Shown here in pieces: positions 24,499-33,702 of a DNA stretch of 64,000 bases. The translations under genes and the position numbers were made by a program. The notes beneath the pieces were generated by a model. It ran no database searches and was not told the DNA's origin. It saw nothing but the letters and a program-made list of their open reading frames with translations. Source of the stretch: Paractinoplanes ovalisporus (GTDB lineage Bacteria > Actinomycetota > Actinomycetes > Mycobacteriales > Micromonosporaceae); the NCBI RefSeq assembly GCF_016834655.1, contig NZ_JAENHP010000022.1, positions 62,001-126,000 on the forward strand, read 5' to 3'. How positions within the stretch are numbered: position 1 is the stretch's first letter; each line of letters begins with the position of its first letter.

Positions 24499-25610
24499 GC
24501 TCGTTGATCCCCACCCTGGCCGGCTCCTGGTACACCGACCCGTCGATCTTCGCGCGCGAGCAGGAACTGATCTTCGAGCGCATGTGGTTCTGCGTCGCCC
24601 GGGGCTCCGACGTGGCGACGCCGGGCGCGTTCCGCACGGTCCAGGTCGGCCGGGAGAGCCTGCTGGTCACCCGCGCCGCCGACGGGCGGGCCCGGGCGTT
24701 CCTCAACGTCTGCCGGCATCGCGGGGCCCAGCTGTGCGCCGAGGAGTCCGGCTCGGTGAAGCGCACCTTCAAATGCATGTACCACGCCTGGGCGTACGGG
24801 CTGGACGGCAAGCTGGTGGCGGCGCCGAACCTGGTCAAGATGCCGGACATCGACCGGGTCGAGTACGGCCTGACCGCCGTGCACGTGCGCGAATGGCTCG
24901 GCTATGTCTGGGTATGCCTGGCCGACCAGCCGCCCTCGTTCGAAGACGACGTGATGGGCGCCTGCACGGAGCGCCTCGGTGACCTGGAGTCGATCGAGCG
25001 CTACCGCCTGCCCGAACTCGAGGTGGGCCGGCGCATCCGCTACGACGTGCGGGCCAACTGGAAGCTCATCATCGAGAACTTCATGGAGTGCTACCACTGC
25101 TCGACGATCCACCCTGAACTCGTGCACGTGCTGCCGGAGTTCGCCGGGGGATACGCCGCGCAGTACTACGTCGGGCACGGCGCCGAGTTCGGCCGCGACG
25201 TCGAGGGGTTCACCGTCGACGGCAGCCCCGGCGTGACCACGATCGGCACCATCGCCGCCGAGCAGGACCGCCGGTACTACGCGATCACGATCAAGCCGCA
25301 GGTCTTCGTCAACCTGGTGCCCGACCACGTGATCTTCCACCGGATGTACCCGCTGGCGGCCGACCGCACGATCGTCGAGTGCGACTGGCTGTTCCGGCCC
25401 GATGTTCTCGCCTCGGGGGCCGACCTGAGCCGCTCGGTCGAGCTGTTCGACCGGGTCAACCGGCAGGACTTCGAAGCCTGCGAGCGCTGCCAGCCGTCGA
25501 TGAGCTCCCGGGCGTACGCGCGAGGGGGTGTGCTCGTCCCGAGTGAGCACCACATCGGCGCGTTCCATCAGTGGGTAACGGACCGACTGCATCCGATCCG
25601 GGGCAAATAG
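24495..25610 (+). CDS. gbcA: Rieske non-heme oxygenase, GbcA-like glycine betaine demethylase subunit
   Basis: A 371-residue ring-hydroxylase-type oxygenase. Rieske 2Fe-2S ligands are C73-x-H75 and C94-x2-H97 (NVCRHRG and FKCMYHAW). The mononuclear iron site is in ECYHCSTIHPE (H201 and H206). GbcA enzymes of soil bacteria remove one methyl from glycine betaine to give dimethylglycine, the step missing elsewhere in this operon; other Rieske enzymes act on stachydrine or carnitine, so the assignment rests on context. No ferredoxin-reductase partner (GbcB) is adjacent. The GTG start overlaps the sarcosine oxidase stop (GTGA). Confidence 0.88.
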   Translation: MSSLIPTLAGSWYTDPSIFAREQELIFERMWFCVARGSDVATPGAFRTVQVGRESLLVTRAADGRARAFLNVCRHRGAQLCAEESGSVKRTFKCMYHAWAYGLDGKLVAAPNLVKMPDIDRVEYGLTAVHVREWLGYVWVCLADQPPSFEDDVMGACTERLGDLESIERYRLPELEVGRRIRYDVRANWKLIIENFMECYHCSTIHPELVHVLPEFAGGYAAQYYVGHGAEFGRDVEGFTVDGSPGVTTIGTIAAEQDRRYYAITIKPQVFVNLVPDHVIFHRMYPLAADRTIVECDWLFRPDVLASGADLSRSVELFDRVNRQDFEACERCQPSMSSRAYARGGVLVPSEHHIGAFHQWVTDRLHPIRGK

Positions 25611-25697
25611 TATCGACTCGGTCACGCGGGTCTGCGCGCTGTCCTACCTTAGGCCACGTCCTAGTGGGGCAAATTATCCGAAATGGAGCGCAGAAAC

Positions 25698-26474
25698 GTG
25701 TCTTCTTCACGTTCCTCGAGACTGGCCCGCGGCGGGCTCATCGCCGCCCTGACCCTCTCGATAGCCACCGCGGGCGCGCCCGCGTTCGCGGCCGACGGCG
25801 ATCCGCTGATCGACTATCCGACGTTCAAGGGCGCCGCCAAGAGCCTCGACCGTAACGGCGCGGCCGACCTGATCCTGTCGTCCGGCGACAAGACGCGGCA
25901 GAAGATCCTGCGGCTCACCCCGGGCGGCTACCGGCAGTCCGGTTCGGCCTGGTCGACCACCAGGCTCGACGTCTCGGAGTCGTTCGAGACGACGTTCAAG
26001 GTCTACCTGCACCACTTCCGGCCGGGCGCCGACGGCATCGCGTTCGTCGTGCAGACCGAGGGCCCGCGGGCGCTCGGCGGCTGGGGTGGCGGTCTCGGGT
26101 ACCGCGGCATCAAGCCGAGCCTGGCCGTCGAGTTCGACATCTACCAGAACTCGTACGACTCGAGCCGCAACCACCTCGCGGTGGTGCTCGGCGGCAACCC
26201 GGACTACCAGGACACCGTGTCCGAGTCGCCCATCGCGCTGTACGGGCGGCCGTTCAACGCCCGGGTCGCCTACGACGCCGAGGCCGGGTTGCTCAGCGTC
26301 TATGTGAAGGCCCTCAACGCCGGCTCGCAGGAGCGGCTGGTTCTGGAGCAGGAGATCGACCTGGCCCGGCACGTCGGGAGCGACGCCGCGTGGGTGGGTT
26401 TCACCGGCTCCACCGGCACGGGCCTGTCGAAGCAGGACATCTACTCCTGGAACCTCCAGGGGTCGGAAGCCTGA
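25698..26474 (+). CDS. Secreted L-type (legume-like) lectin
   Basis: About 258 residues. The signal peptide (SSRSSRLARGG, hydrophobic, APAFA) leads to a legume-lectin beta-sandwich: DVSESFETTFKVYLHH, the conserved GADGIAFVVQ, VEFDIYQNSYD with metal- and sugar-binding Asp/Asn, and SRNHLAVVLGG. Such domains bind sugars with bound calcium and manganese. A GTG at 25698 with GGAG nine bases upstream is preferred over an ATG at 25683 that lacks a ribosome site. It precedes the glycan gene cluster and ends in a hairpin, so it is separately transcribed but possibly functionally linked. Confidence 0.83.
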   Translation: MSSSRSSRLARGGLIAALTLSIATAGAPAFAADGDPLIDYPTFKGAAKSLDRNGAADLILSSGDKTRQKILRLTPGGYRQSGSAWSTTRLDVSESFETTFKVYLHHFRPGADGIAFVVQTEGPRALGGWGGGLGYRGIKPSLAVEFDIYQNSYDSSRNHLAVVLGGNPDYQDTVSESPIALYGRPFNARVAYDAEAGLLSVYVKALNAGSQERLVLEQEIDLARHVGSDAAWVGFTGSTGTGLSKQDIYSWNLQGSEA

Positions 26475-26484
26475 CCAGGTAAAT

Positions 26485-26520
26485 CGCCGGTGCCGCCGGG
26501 GTTCGCCGCCGGCACCGGCG
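26485..26520 (+). terminator. Hairpin after the lectin gene
   Basis: 11-bp GC stem CGCCGGTGCCG (26485-26495) with CGGCACCGGCG (26510-26520). It separates the lectin from the glycosyltransferase operon, 36 bp before the next start. Confidence 0.75.
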
Positions 26521-26555
26521 GCACTTGTTGTCCCCACCGAGTCTTGGAGAGAAGT

Positions 26556-27368
26556 ATGTCGACGGTCCCCTACGCTCGCCCTCAGGCTGGAGCGGGAACC
26601 GAGCTTCCGCCCCCGGTGCTGTCCACCGCGAGCGAGCCTCTGGTCAGCGTGATCATTCCGGCGCTCAACGAGGCCCGGAACCTCCCGCACGTGATGGCCG
26701 CGCTGCCCGCGGTCGACGAGGTGATCCTGGTCGACGGTGGCTCCACCGACGACACGGTGGACGTCGCCAAACGCCTGATGCCCGGCATCCGCGTCGTCCA
26801 GCAGAACCGCCGGGGCAAAGGCAACGCCCTGGCCTGCGGGTTCGCCGCCGCCACGGGCGACATCATCGTCATGATCGACGCCGACGGGTCGACCGACCCC
26901 AAGGAGATCCCGAGCTTCATCGCGGCGCTGCGGGCCGGCGCCGACTTCGCCAAGGGCTCCCGCTTCTCGGGCTCGGGCGGCAGCGCCGACATCACGTGGC
27001 TGCGCCGGCTGGGCAACCACGGCCTGAGTCTGATGGTCAACGTCCTCTTCCGCACCCGCTACAGCGACCTCTGCTACGGCTACAACGCCTTCTGGGCCCG
27101 CCACCTCGACGTCTTCGACCTCGACAGCACCACCGAGGCCGAGGGGCGGCTGTGGGGCGACGGCTTCGAGATCGAGACCCTGCTCAACCTGCGCGCGGCC
27201 CGGGCCCGGCTGCGCATCGTCGAGGTGCCGAGCTACGAGCAGCAGCGCATCCACGGCGAGAGCAACCTCAACGCGTTCACCGACGGCATGCGGGTGCTGC
27301 GCACCATCGCCCGCGAATGGCCCCGCCGCCGGGCGTCGGCCCACCGCGAAGCGGAGCGCACACGGTGA
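26556..27368 (+). CDS. GT2 glycosyltransferase (polyprenyl-phosphate sugar synthase-like)
   Basis: A 270-residue GT-A enzyme. VSVIIPALNEARNLP and VDEVILVDGGSTDDT bind the nucleotide, the metal-binding triad is DAD at 108-110 (MIDADGSTDP), and KGSRF and HGESNLN follow. It lacks the C-terminal membrane helices of integral GT2 enzymes and resembles dolichyl/polyprenyl-phosphate sugar synthases, which would feed the GT-C-like protein two genes downstream. The ATG at 26556 has GGAGAG just upstream. It is the first gene of a seven-gene overlapping operon. Confidence 0.88.
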   Translation: MSTVPYARPQAGAGTELPPPVLSTASEPLVSVIIPALNEARNLPHVMAALPAVDEVILVDGGSTDDTVDVAKRLMPGIRVVQQNRRGKGNALACGFAAATGDIIVMIDADGSTDPKEIPSFIAALRAGADFAKGSRFSGSGGSADITWLRRLGNHGLSLMVNVLFRTRYSDLCYGYNAFWARHLDVFDLDSTTEAEGRLWGDGFEIETLLNLRAARARLRIVEVPSYEQQRIHGESNLNAFTDGMRVLRTIAREWPRRRASAHREAERTR

Positions 27369-28489
27369 GGATCGGGGTCGTCACCAGCGCCTACCACCCG
27401 GACATCGGTGGCGTGGAGACCCACGTCCGCCGGCTGTGCGCCGCGCTGGTCGCGACCGGGGACGAGGTCGAGGTGCTCACCCAGCACGCGCACGCCTCGG
27501 TCGAGTCGATCGACGGGGTGCTGGTCCGCCGGTTCCCGCTCACCGTCTCGGCGGCCAACTACCGCTTCTCGCTGGGGCTGTGGCGCTGGCTGCGGCGCCA
27601 CGCGGGCCACTACGACGTGCTGCACGCGCACAGCTACCACGCCCTGGCCGCGCTGCCGGCCGCGCTCACCAACCGGACCCCGCTGGTCTTCACGCCGCAC
27701 TACCACGGCACCGGGCACAGCCGGCTGCGCGCGGCCCTGCACCCGATCTACCGGCCGCTGGGCCGCCGGATCGTGGCCCGCGCGGGCCGGATCATCTGTG
27801 TCACCCGGGCCGAGCGGGAGCTGCTGATCAGCCACTTCCCCGAGGCCCGGGGCCGCATGGTGGTGGTGCCCAACGGCACCGACCCGGCGCCCGACCTGGT
27901 GGCCGGCCCCGAGCCCGGGCGCAGCATCCTCTGCGTCGGCCGGCTCGAACGCTACAAGCGGGTCGACCGGGTGATCCGGGCGATGACGCAGCTTCCGGCC
28001 GACCACCGGCTCGACGTGGTCGGCGCCGGTCCGGCCGCCGAGGAGTGGGAACAGCTGGCCGCCCGCCTCGGCCTCGGCGAGGACCGGGTCGTCTTCCACG
28101 GCCGGCTGCCCGACGGCGCCTTCCACGCCCGGATGGCGTCGGCCGCGGCCGTGGTCTCGGCCTCGGCCCACGAGGCGTTCGGCATGGCGGTGGCCGACGC
28201 GCTCACCGCCGGCATCCCGACCGTCGCCTCCTTCATCCCCGCGCACCGGGAACTGGCCGCGATGGCCGCCCCCGGCGCCCCGCTGTGGCTGGTCAACCCG
28301 GACGACGAGGTGGCGCTGGCCGAGGCGCTGCGGGTCGCGGCCGGCACCGCCCGGGCCGAGCACGGCCGCAACACGCTGCCCACCTGGAGCGACGTCGTGC
28401 TGGCGACCCGGGAGGTCTATTCGAGCGTGGCGCCGCCGGTCCACGTGATCCAGCAGGCCAAGGCCGGCGCCGGAGCCGGCGACCGATGA
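27365..28489 (+). CDS. GT4 glycosyltransferase
   Basis: A 374-residue GT-B enzyme. The N-terminal half has YHPDIGGVETHVRRL and DVLHAHSYHALAAL. The C-terminal donor domain has ILCVGRLERYKRVDRVI and SASAHEAFGMAVADALTAG; the usual EX7E motif ends in Asp here rather than Glu. It adds a sugar to a lipid-linked acceptor on the cytoplasmic face, by family. The GTG start overlaps the previous stop (GTGA). Confidence 0.88.
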   Translation: MRIGVVTSAYHPDIGGVETHVRRLCAALVATGDEVEVLTQHAHASVESIDGVLVRRFPLTVSAANYRFSLGLWRWLRRHAGHYDVLHAHSYHALAALPAALTNRTPLVFTPHYHGTGHSRLRAALHPIYRPLGRRIVARAGRIICVTRAERELLISHFPEARGRMVVVPNGTDPAPDLVAGPEPGRSILCVGRLERYKRVDRVIRAMTQLPADHRLDVVGAGPAAEEWEQLAARLGLGEDRVVFHGRLPDGAFHARMASAAAVVSASAHEAFGMAVADALTAGIPTVASFIPAHRELAAMAAPGAPLWLVNPDDEVALAEALRVAAGTARAEHGRNTLPTWSDVVLATREVYSSVAPPVHVIQQAKAGAGAGDR

Positions 28490-30420
28490 CCCTGACCCGG
28501 ACCGTCGCCGACGACCGTCCCGGCCTCGCCGTCGCGAGCACGCCCGAACCGCCCGCGACGGCGTCCCGGCGGCCGGCCCTGGCCTGCGCCGCCACCCTGG
28601 TCGTGACCGGCGCGGCCGGAGCCGCCCTGCTCGTGGCGGCCAACCGGGCCGCCGAGTGGGACACCGGCGACCAGTTCGGGTTCTTCTGGCTCGGCCTGCT
28701 CGTCTTCACCCTGCCCGCGGTGGTCTGGCTGGTGCGCCGGGGCACGGGCGCCCGCCTGCGGATCGCGGTCCTCACCGCGTACGCGGGCTTCACCTATCTG
28801 CCCAAACTGCTGCGCACGCCGGACGGCCCGCTCTATCACGACGAGTTCGCGCACTGGCGGCAGGCGCACGAGATCCTGGTCGACGGCCGGCTCTTCGAGC
28901 AGAACCCGATCGTCAAGGTGGTCGGCGACTTCCCCGGCCTGCACTCGACGGTCGCCTCGATCTCGGCCCTGACCGGCGTCTCGATCTGGCACGGGGCGCT
29001 GATCGTGCTGATCACCGCCCACCTGCTGGTCGTGCTGGGCGTGTTCGTGCTGGCCGAGGAGATCTGGCCGGAGCCCCGGACCGCCGCCGTGGCCGCCGTC
29101 CTCTATGGCCTGAACAGCTCGTTCCTGTTCTTCGACACCCAGTTCGGCTACGAGTCGCTGGCCATCCCGCTGCTGGTGTGGACGCTGGTCGCGCTGCACC
29201 GGGCGATGCGCGGACCGGCCGGACGCGCCCGCTACGGCTGGTCCGCGGTCACGCTGATGCTGTCGGCCGCGACCATCGCCACCCACCACCTGACCGCGCT
29301 CGGCCTGCTCGGCGTGATGCTGATCCTCTGCGCGGTGGCCACCGCCCGGGCCCTGCGCCGCAGCCATCCGCGCGCGGTCACCTGGACCGCCTGGGTGCTG
29401 ACGGTCGCGGCGGCCGTGCTCGTGGTGACCTACCTGGCCGTGGTCGCGCCCCGCACTGCCGGCTACCTCGACCCCTATCTGGCCAAGGCGCTCGACCAGT
29501 TCGCCGGGATGGCCGGCAGCAGCGGCTCGGGCAAGCGCACCCTGTTCCGCGAGTCGGTCGCGCCCTGGTGGGAGCGGTACGCCGCGTTCGGCGCGCAGGG
29601 CCTGGCCGGGATCGCCATGGCCGCGGCCCTGTGGCGGCTGCGCTACCGGCGTGAGGGCGACGCGGTTTCCCGTACGGGCGCCCTCGCCATGTTCGTGCTC
29701 GGCTCGCTCTATTTCCCGGCCGCGCTGCTGATCCTCACCCCGTCCGGCGCCGAGGGTGCGCGTCGCTCGTGGGCGTTCAGCTATCTCGGGATCGCGCTGG
29801 TCGTGGCGCCGGTGGTGGTGGCCCTGCTCGACCACGCGACCCGCCGGCCGGTCCGGATCGCCACCGCGGGCGCGCTGCTCGGCGTCTGCGCGGTGGCGCT
29901 GGTCGGCAATACCGCGGCCGGCATGAACCCGTCCTACCGCTTCCCCGGCCCGCCGGTGTTCGGCTCGGACACCCGCTCGGCCATCCCCGAGGTGTCCGCC
30001 GCGTCGGACTGGCTGCGCGCCACCCAGGGCCGCGACCTGCGGATCGTCGCCGACCGCTACTCCGGGTTGATCTTCGGCTCGTACGGCGGGCAGCGGCCGG
30101 TCACCGGCTCGCAGTCGTTCCGCACCTACGACCTCTATCTGGCCCAGCCCGACCGGGAGATCCCGCCACTGCTGATCCAGCAGCTCAGCTCGTGGAACTT
30201 CGGCTATCTGATCGTCGACCGGCGGATGGCCCGGGAGGTGCCGGAGATCCAGATCTACTTCGAGACCAACGAGCCCGTGCCGCACGACGGGAAGCCCGCC
30301 TTCACGCTCGGCCAGCTCACCAAGTTCGACGGGACACCGTGGACCATCAAGATCTACGACAGCGGCAACATCGCGATCTACCGGTTCGACTTCGCCTCGC
30401 TCGGGCGGCCGGTGCGATGA
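28486..30420 (+). CDS. Polytopic membrane glycosyltransferase, GT-C/GT39-like
   Basis: A 644-residue membrane protein with about a dozen hydrophobic segments in the first 470 residues and a soluble C-terminal region (about 480-644) expected outside. YHDEFAHWRQA in the first external loop (D119-E120) matches the acidic pair that GT-C enzymes use as catalytic base and metal ligand with polyprenyl-phosphate donors. No exact family can be assigned. It probably transfers or modifies sugars on the outer face using the product of the GT2 enzyme. ATGA overlaps at both ends. Confidence 0.7.
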   Translation: MTLTRTVADDRPGLAVASTPEPPATASRRPALACAATLVVTGAAGAALLVAANRAAEWDTGDQFGFFWLGLLVFTLPAVVWLVRRGTGARLRIAVLTAYAGFTYLPKLLRTPDGPLYHDEFAHWRQAHEILVDGRLFEQNPIVKVVGDFPGLHSTVASISALTGVSIWHGALIVLITAHLLVVLGVFVLAEEIWPEPRTAAVAAVLYGLNSSFLFFDTQFGYESLAIPLLVWTLVALHRAMRGPAGRARYGWSAVTLMLSAATIATHHLTALGLLGVMLILCAVATARALRRSHPRAVTWTAWVLTVAAAVLVVTYLAVVAPRTAGYLDPYLAKALDQFAGMAGSSGSGKRTLFRESVAPWWERYAAFGAQGLAGIAMAAALWRLRYRREGDAVSRTGALAMFVLGSLYFPAALLILTPSGAEGARRSWAFSYLGIALVVAPVVVALLDHATRRPVRIATAGALLGVCAVALVGNTAAGMNPSYRFPGPPVFGSDTRSAIPEVSAASDWLRATQGRDLRIVADRYSGLIFGSYGGQRPVTGSQSFRTYDLYLAQPDREIPPLLIQQLSSWNFGYLIVDRRMAREVPEIQIYFETNEPVPHDGKPAFTLGQLTKFDGTPWTIKIYDSGNIAIYRFDFASLGRPVR

Positions 30421-31220
30421 CGACCCCGCGCCTGATCGCCGCCGTGCTGGCCGCGCTGACCCTGCTCGTATTCTCCAACGGTCTGCCCTGGGTCTTCGTG
30501 GCGGTCTGCCTGGCCGCGCTGGCCGGCATCGGTGAGCTGTGGCTGCGGGCGCTCAGCGGCGAGGTGATGCCCCCGGTCACCCGGATCGGCCTGGCCGCGG
30601 CGTCCGGGCTGGTCAGCCTCCCGTTCGTGGCGATCACGCTGCACGCCCTGGGGATCCTCATCCGGGCCCGCTCGATCGCGATCGGGCTCGCCGTGCTGGT
30701 CGGTGTGCTCGGCGCGGTGGTGCTGCTGCGCGAGCGACGCAGCGGCTCCCCGGCCGATCCGCGCCTTCCGCGCATGATCGGCGCGGTGGCGATCCCCGGC
30801 CTGCTCACGCTGGTCGTCGGGTTCCTCGCCCTTTCCGCGTACGGGCGGTTGCCGCACCCGCCGCAGCCCGGCTACACCAGCCTGGCCCTGGCCGGATGGG
30901 CCGCCGACATCAATCAGCCGGTCGCCATCGGGGCCCGCGGAGTGCACGTGCCCCTGCGGGTGAGCAGCGCCGGCCGGCCCGGCGCGACCGAACCCCTGCG
31001 CGTCCGGGTGGGCCCGCGGCTCGTCTCGGGCCGCCCGATGGCCGTCGCGGCCGACGCCACCCGCTCGGTCGAGGTGTTCGTGCCGGCGCCCCCGGACCAC
31101 TGCCTGCACCGCATCGAGATCAGCCTGGGCGCCACCAGCACCGTCTTCTACGGCCGGGGACCGGTCGCCCGTGTCTCAACCGGCCGGGTCTCAACCGGGC
31201 CGGGGCAGACCGGGTGCTGA
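30417..31220 (+). CDS. Membrane protein of unknown function with extracytoplasmic beta domain
   Basis: 267 residues. Four hydrophobic segments (about 5-135) are followed by a soluble Val/Arg/Pro-rich region (about 140-267) that probably lies outside the membrane. The layout resembles DUF1616-type proteins of polysaccharide clusters, but no signature is firm. The tail repeats VSTG (VARVSTGRVSTG). Translation is coupled on both sides (ATGA upstream, 7-bp overlap downstream), so it probably works with its neighbours. Confidence 0.6.
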   Translation: MTTPRLIAAVLAALTLLVFSNGLPWVFVAVCLAALAGIGELWLRALSGEVMPPVTRIGLAAASGLVSLPFVAITLHALGILIRARSIAIGLAVLVGVLGAVVLLRERRSGSPADPRLPRMIGAVAIPGLLTLVVGFLALSAYGRLPHPPQPGYTSLALAGWAADINQPVAIGARGVHVPLRVSSAGRPGATEPLRVRVGPRLVSGRPMAVAADATRSVEVFVPAPPDHCLHRIEISLGATSTVFYGRGPVARVSTGRVSTGPGQTGC

Positions 31221-32473
31221 GCACCGTCCGGCGGGACTCGCTGGCCCGCAACAGCGTCCTGATCATGGCGAGCACGGTCGGCACGGCCGGGCTCGGCTAC
31301 CTCTACTGGCTGCTGGCGGCGCGGCAGCTGGCCCAGCCGTCGATCGGCACGGCCACCGCCCTGATCTCCATCTCGACCGTGGTCAGCATGGTGTCCAACC
31401 TCGGACTCGGGCACATGTTCATCCAGCGGCTGCCGGGCACCGGCCCCCGGGAATGGTCCCGGATCGTCAGCGCCGGGCTGCTGCTCGGATGTGGCGCCAC
31501 GGCCGTCGTGTCCTTCGCGGCCTGTGCCGTGCTGCCCGCGCTGGGCGGCAACTTCGCGTTCCTGCGCAGCACCTCCGGGGTCGTCGCGCTGGTCACGGCC
31601 TCGGTCGCGCTCACCGCGACCACGCTGCTCGACAACGTCTTCGTCGCGCACCGGGCCAGCCACGGCATGTTCACCCGCAACCTGGCCCTGGCCGGCGGCA
31701 AGCTCGCGCTGCTGGCCCTGCTGACCTGGGCCGGCTATGGGGGCGCGGGGGTCGTGCTGATCGCCTGGACCGTGCCGTCGCTGGCCGTCACGGCCTACAC
31801 GCTGGCCTCGATGCTGGGCCGCCTGCAGCCGGGCGCCCGGCTCGGTGGCGCCGGGCTCGGCGGCGAGCTGCCGCACGTGCGGGGCGCCATGAGCGGCCAC
31901 CACCTGATCAACCTGGCCCAGGCCGGCCCCACCGCGCTGCTGCCGGTGCTGGTCACCGCCCGGCTCGGGCCCGAGGCCAACGGCCACTTCTATGTGGCCT
32001 GGATGACCGCGTCGGTGCTGTTCATGGTCTCGCCCGCGGTCGCCTCGGCGCTCTATGCGGAACGCACCAACTCGGCCGCCGCCGGCCTGCCCCGCGCCTC
32101 CGCGGTCGTGCTGACCGTGACCGGGCTGCCCGCGCTGCTGCTGTTCTTCGCCGGCGAGTCGATCCTCGGCCTGTTCAGCGCGGGCTACGCCGCCCAGGGC
32201 GCGCTGCTGCTCAAGATCCTGGTGCTGGCCGCGCTGCCCGACGCGATCACGAACCTGGCCGTCGCGCACTGGCGCTCGCTCCGCGAGTTCCGCCGCTGCC
32301 TGCGCCTCAACCTGCTGATGGCCACCGTCTGCCTGACCCTGACCTGGCTCTGGCTGCCCGGCACCGGCATCGAGGCGGCCGGCCTGGCCTGGCTGCTGGG
32401 CCAGGGCACGGGCGCGGTCGTCGTAGCTCTCCATTTCCTGACGAGACGACGGAAGAAGGCCTGCGCCGGATGA
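31214..32473 (+). CDS. Polysaccharide flippase (Wzx-like, MOP superfamily)
   Basis: A 419-residue protein with about 12 hydrophobic segments. The N-terminus (SLARNSVLIMASTVGTAGLGYLYWLLAARQL) is characteristic of Wzx/RfbX-type exporters, which move lipid-linked glycans across the membrane. The cluster thus has both assembly and export functions; no Wzy polymerase is obvious. Start GTG at 31214 overlaps the previous gene by 7 bp; the stop overlaps the next ATG. Confidence 0.85.
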   Translation: MLSTVRRDSLARNSVLIMASTVGTAGLGYLYWLLAARQLAQPSIGTATALISISTVVSMVSNLGLGHMFIQRLPGTGPREWSRIVSAGLLLGCGATAVVSFAACAVLPALGGNFAFLRSTSGVVALVTASVALTATTLLDNVFVAHRASHGMFTRNLALAGGKLALLALLTWAGYGGAGVVLIAWTVPSLAVTAYTLASMLGRLQPGARLGGAGLGGELPHVRGAMSGHHLINLAQAGPTALLPVLVTARLGPEANGHFYVAWMTASVLFMVSPAVASALYAERTNSAAAGLPRASAVVLTVTGLPALLLFFAGESILGLFSAGYAAQGALLLKILVLAALPDAITNLAVAHWRSLREFRRCLRLNLLMATVCLTLTWLWLPGTGIEAAGLAWLLGQGTGAVVVALHFLTRRRKKACAG

Positions 32474-33702
32474 AGATCCTGCACCTGTCCAACCTGTACG
32501 CACCCGTGATCGGCGGGCTCGAACGCAGCATCGCCACCAGCAGCGAGGAACTGGTGCGGCGCGGGCACGAGGTCACCGTGCTCACGCTGGCGACGCCGCT
32601 GGCCGGCCACGACGAGCAGATCCGGGGCGTACGGGTCAGACGCGTGCGCAGCGTGGCCAACACCCTGCTGCCGGGCATGAACCAGGACGCCGGCAAGCCC
32701 TTCCACCCGACCACGGCCGACCCGCTGACCACGGCCGCGATCCGGCGCGAGCTGCGCGACGGCGACTACGACGTGGTGCACAGCCACGACTGGATGATGT
32801 ACAGCTACCTGCCGCTGCGCTTCGGCCGGGGCGGCCGGCCGCACGTGCACACGGCCCACGACTTCGGCTTCACCTGCGTCAAGAAGACCTTCGCCCGCGA
32901 CGGCCGTACGTGCGGCGGGCCGCGGCTCGGCCAATGTGTGCCCTGTGCCTCCCCGCAGTACGGGCGGCCCAAGTCGACGATGCTGGCCACCGCCCTGCGG
33001 GCCCAGCGGCACCGGGGGATCGACGCGCTCACCGCCATCTCGCCGGCCGTGGCCGAGGGCGTGAGCCGGGGCCGGATCCACGGCGACGTGCCGGTGCAGG
33101 TGATCACCTCGCTGGTGCCGGACGGGCTGGACGAACTGGCCCGCAACACACCCCGCCCGGACTGGCTGCCCGACCGGCCCTACCTGCTCTTCGTCGGGGC
33201 GCTCGGACCGCACAAGGGCATCGACGTGCTCTTCGACGCGTACCGCCGCCTGGTTTCCGACGGCGACGCTCCGGCGCTGGTGTGCCTGGGCACGCCGCGG
33301 GCCGACACGCCGCCGATCCCGGAGGGCGTGGTGGTGCGTCACAACGTGCCGCACCCCGAGGTGATGGCGGCCTGGCACCACGCGGCGGCGGGCCTGGTGC
33401 CCTCGGTCATGGAACCGATGGGCCAGGTCGCGGTCGAGGCCCTGCTGGCCGGCACGCCACTGATCGCCACCGCGGCCGGCGGCCTGGCCGACATGATCCG
33501 CGACGGCGAGACCGGCCTGCAGGTGCCGGTCGGCGACGCGGACGCACTCGTGGCCGCGATCCGGCGGCTGCTCGACGACCCCGGCCTGACCGCGCGGCTG
33601 CGCACGGCCGGCCACCGCCGCGGGCTCGACTACACCGCCGCCCGCGTCGTCCCGCAGATCGAGGAGGTCTACCGTGCCTGCATCGCCACCGCTGCCCGCT
33701 GA
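32470..33702 (+). CDS. GT4 glycosyltransferase
   Basis: A 410-residue GT-B enzyme. LYAPVIGGLERSIATSSEEL and VVHSHDWMMYSYLPL form the acceptor domain. Cysteines in TCVKKTFARDGRTCGG and QCVPCASPQYG recall the CxxC-bearing loop of some exopolysaccharide GT4 enzymes and may bind a metal. The donor domain has LLFVGALGPHKGIDVL and an intact EX7E (EPMGQVAVE). ATGA overlap with the flippase. Confidence 0.88.
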   Translation: MKILHLSNLYAPVIGGLERSIATSSEELVRRGHEVTVLTLATPLAGHDEQIRGVRVRRVRSVANTLLPGMNQDAGKPFHPTTADPLTTAAIRRELRDGDYDVVHSHDWMMYSYLPLRFGRGGRPHVHTAHDFGFTCVKKTFARDGRTCGGPRLGQCVPCASPQYGRPKSTMLATALRAQRHRGIDALTAISPAVAEGVSRGRIHGDVPVQVITSLVPDGLDELARNTPRPDWLPDRPYLLFVGALGPHKGIDVLFDAYRRLVSDGDAPALVCLGTPRADTPPIPEGVVVRHNVPHPEVMAAWHHAAAGLVPSVMEPMGQVAVEALLAGTPLIATAAGGLADMIRDGETGLQVPVGDADALVAAIRRLLDDPGLTARLRTAGHRRGLDYTAARVVPQIEEVYRACIATAAR

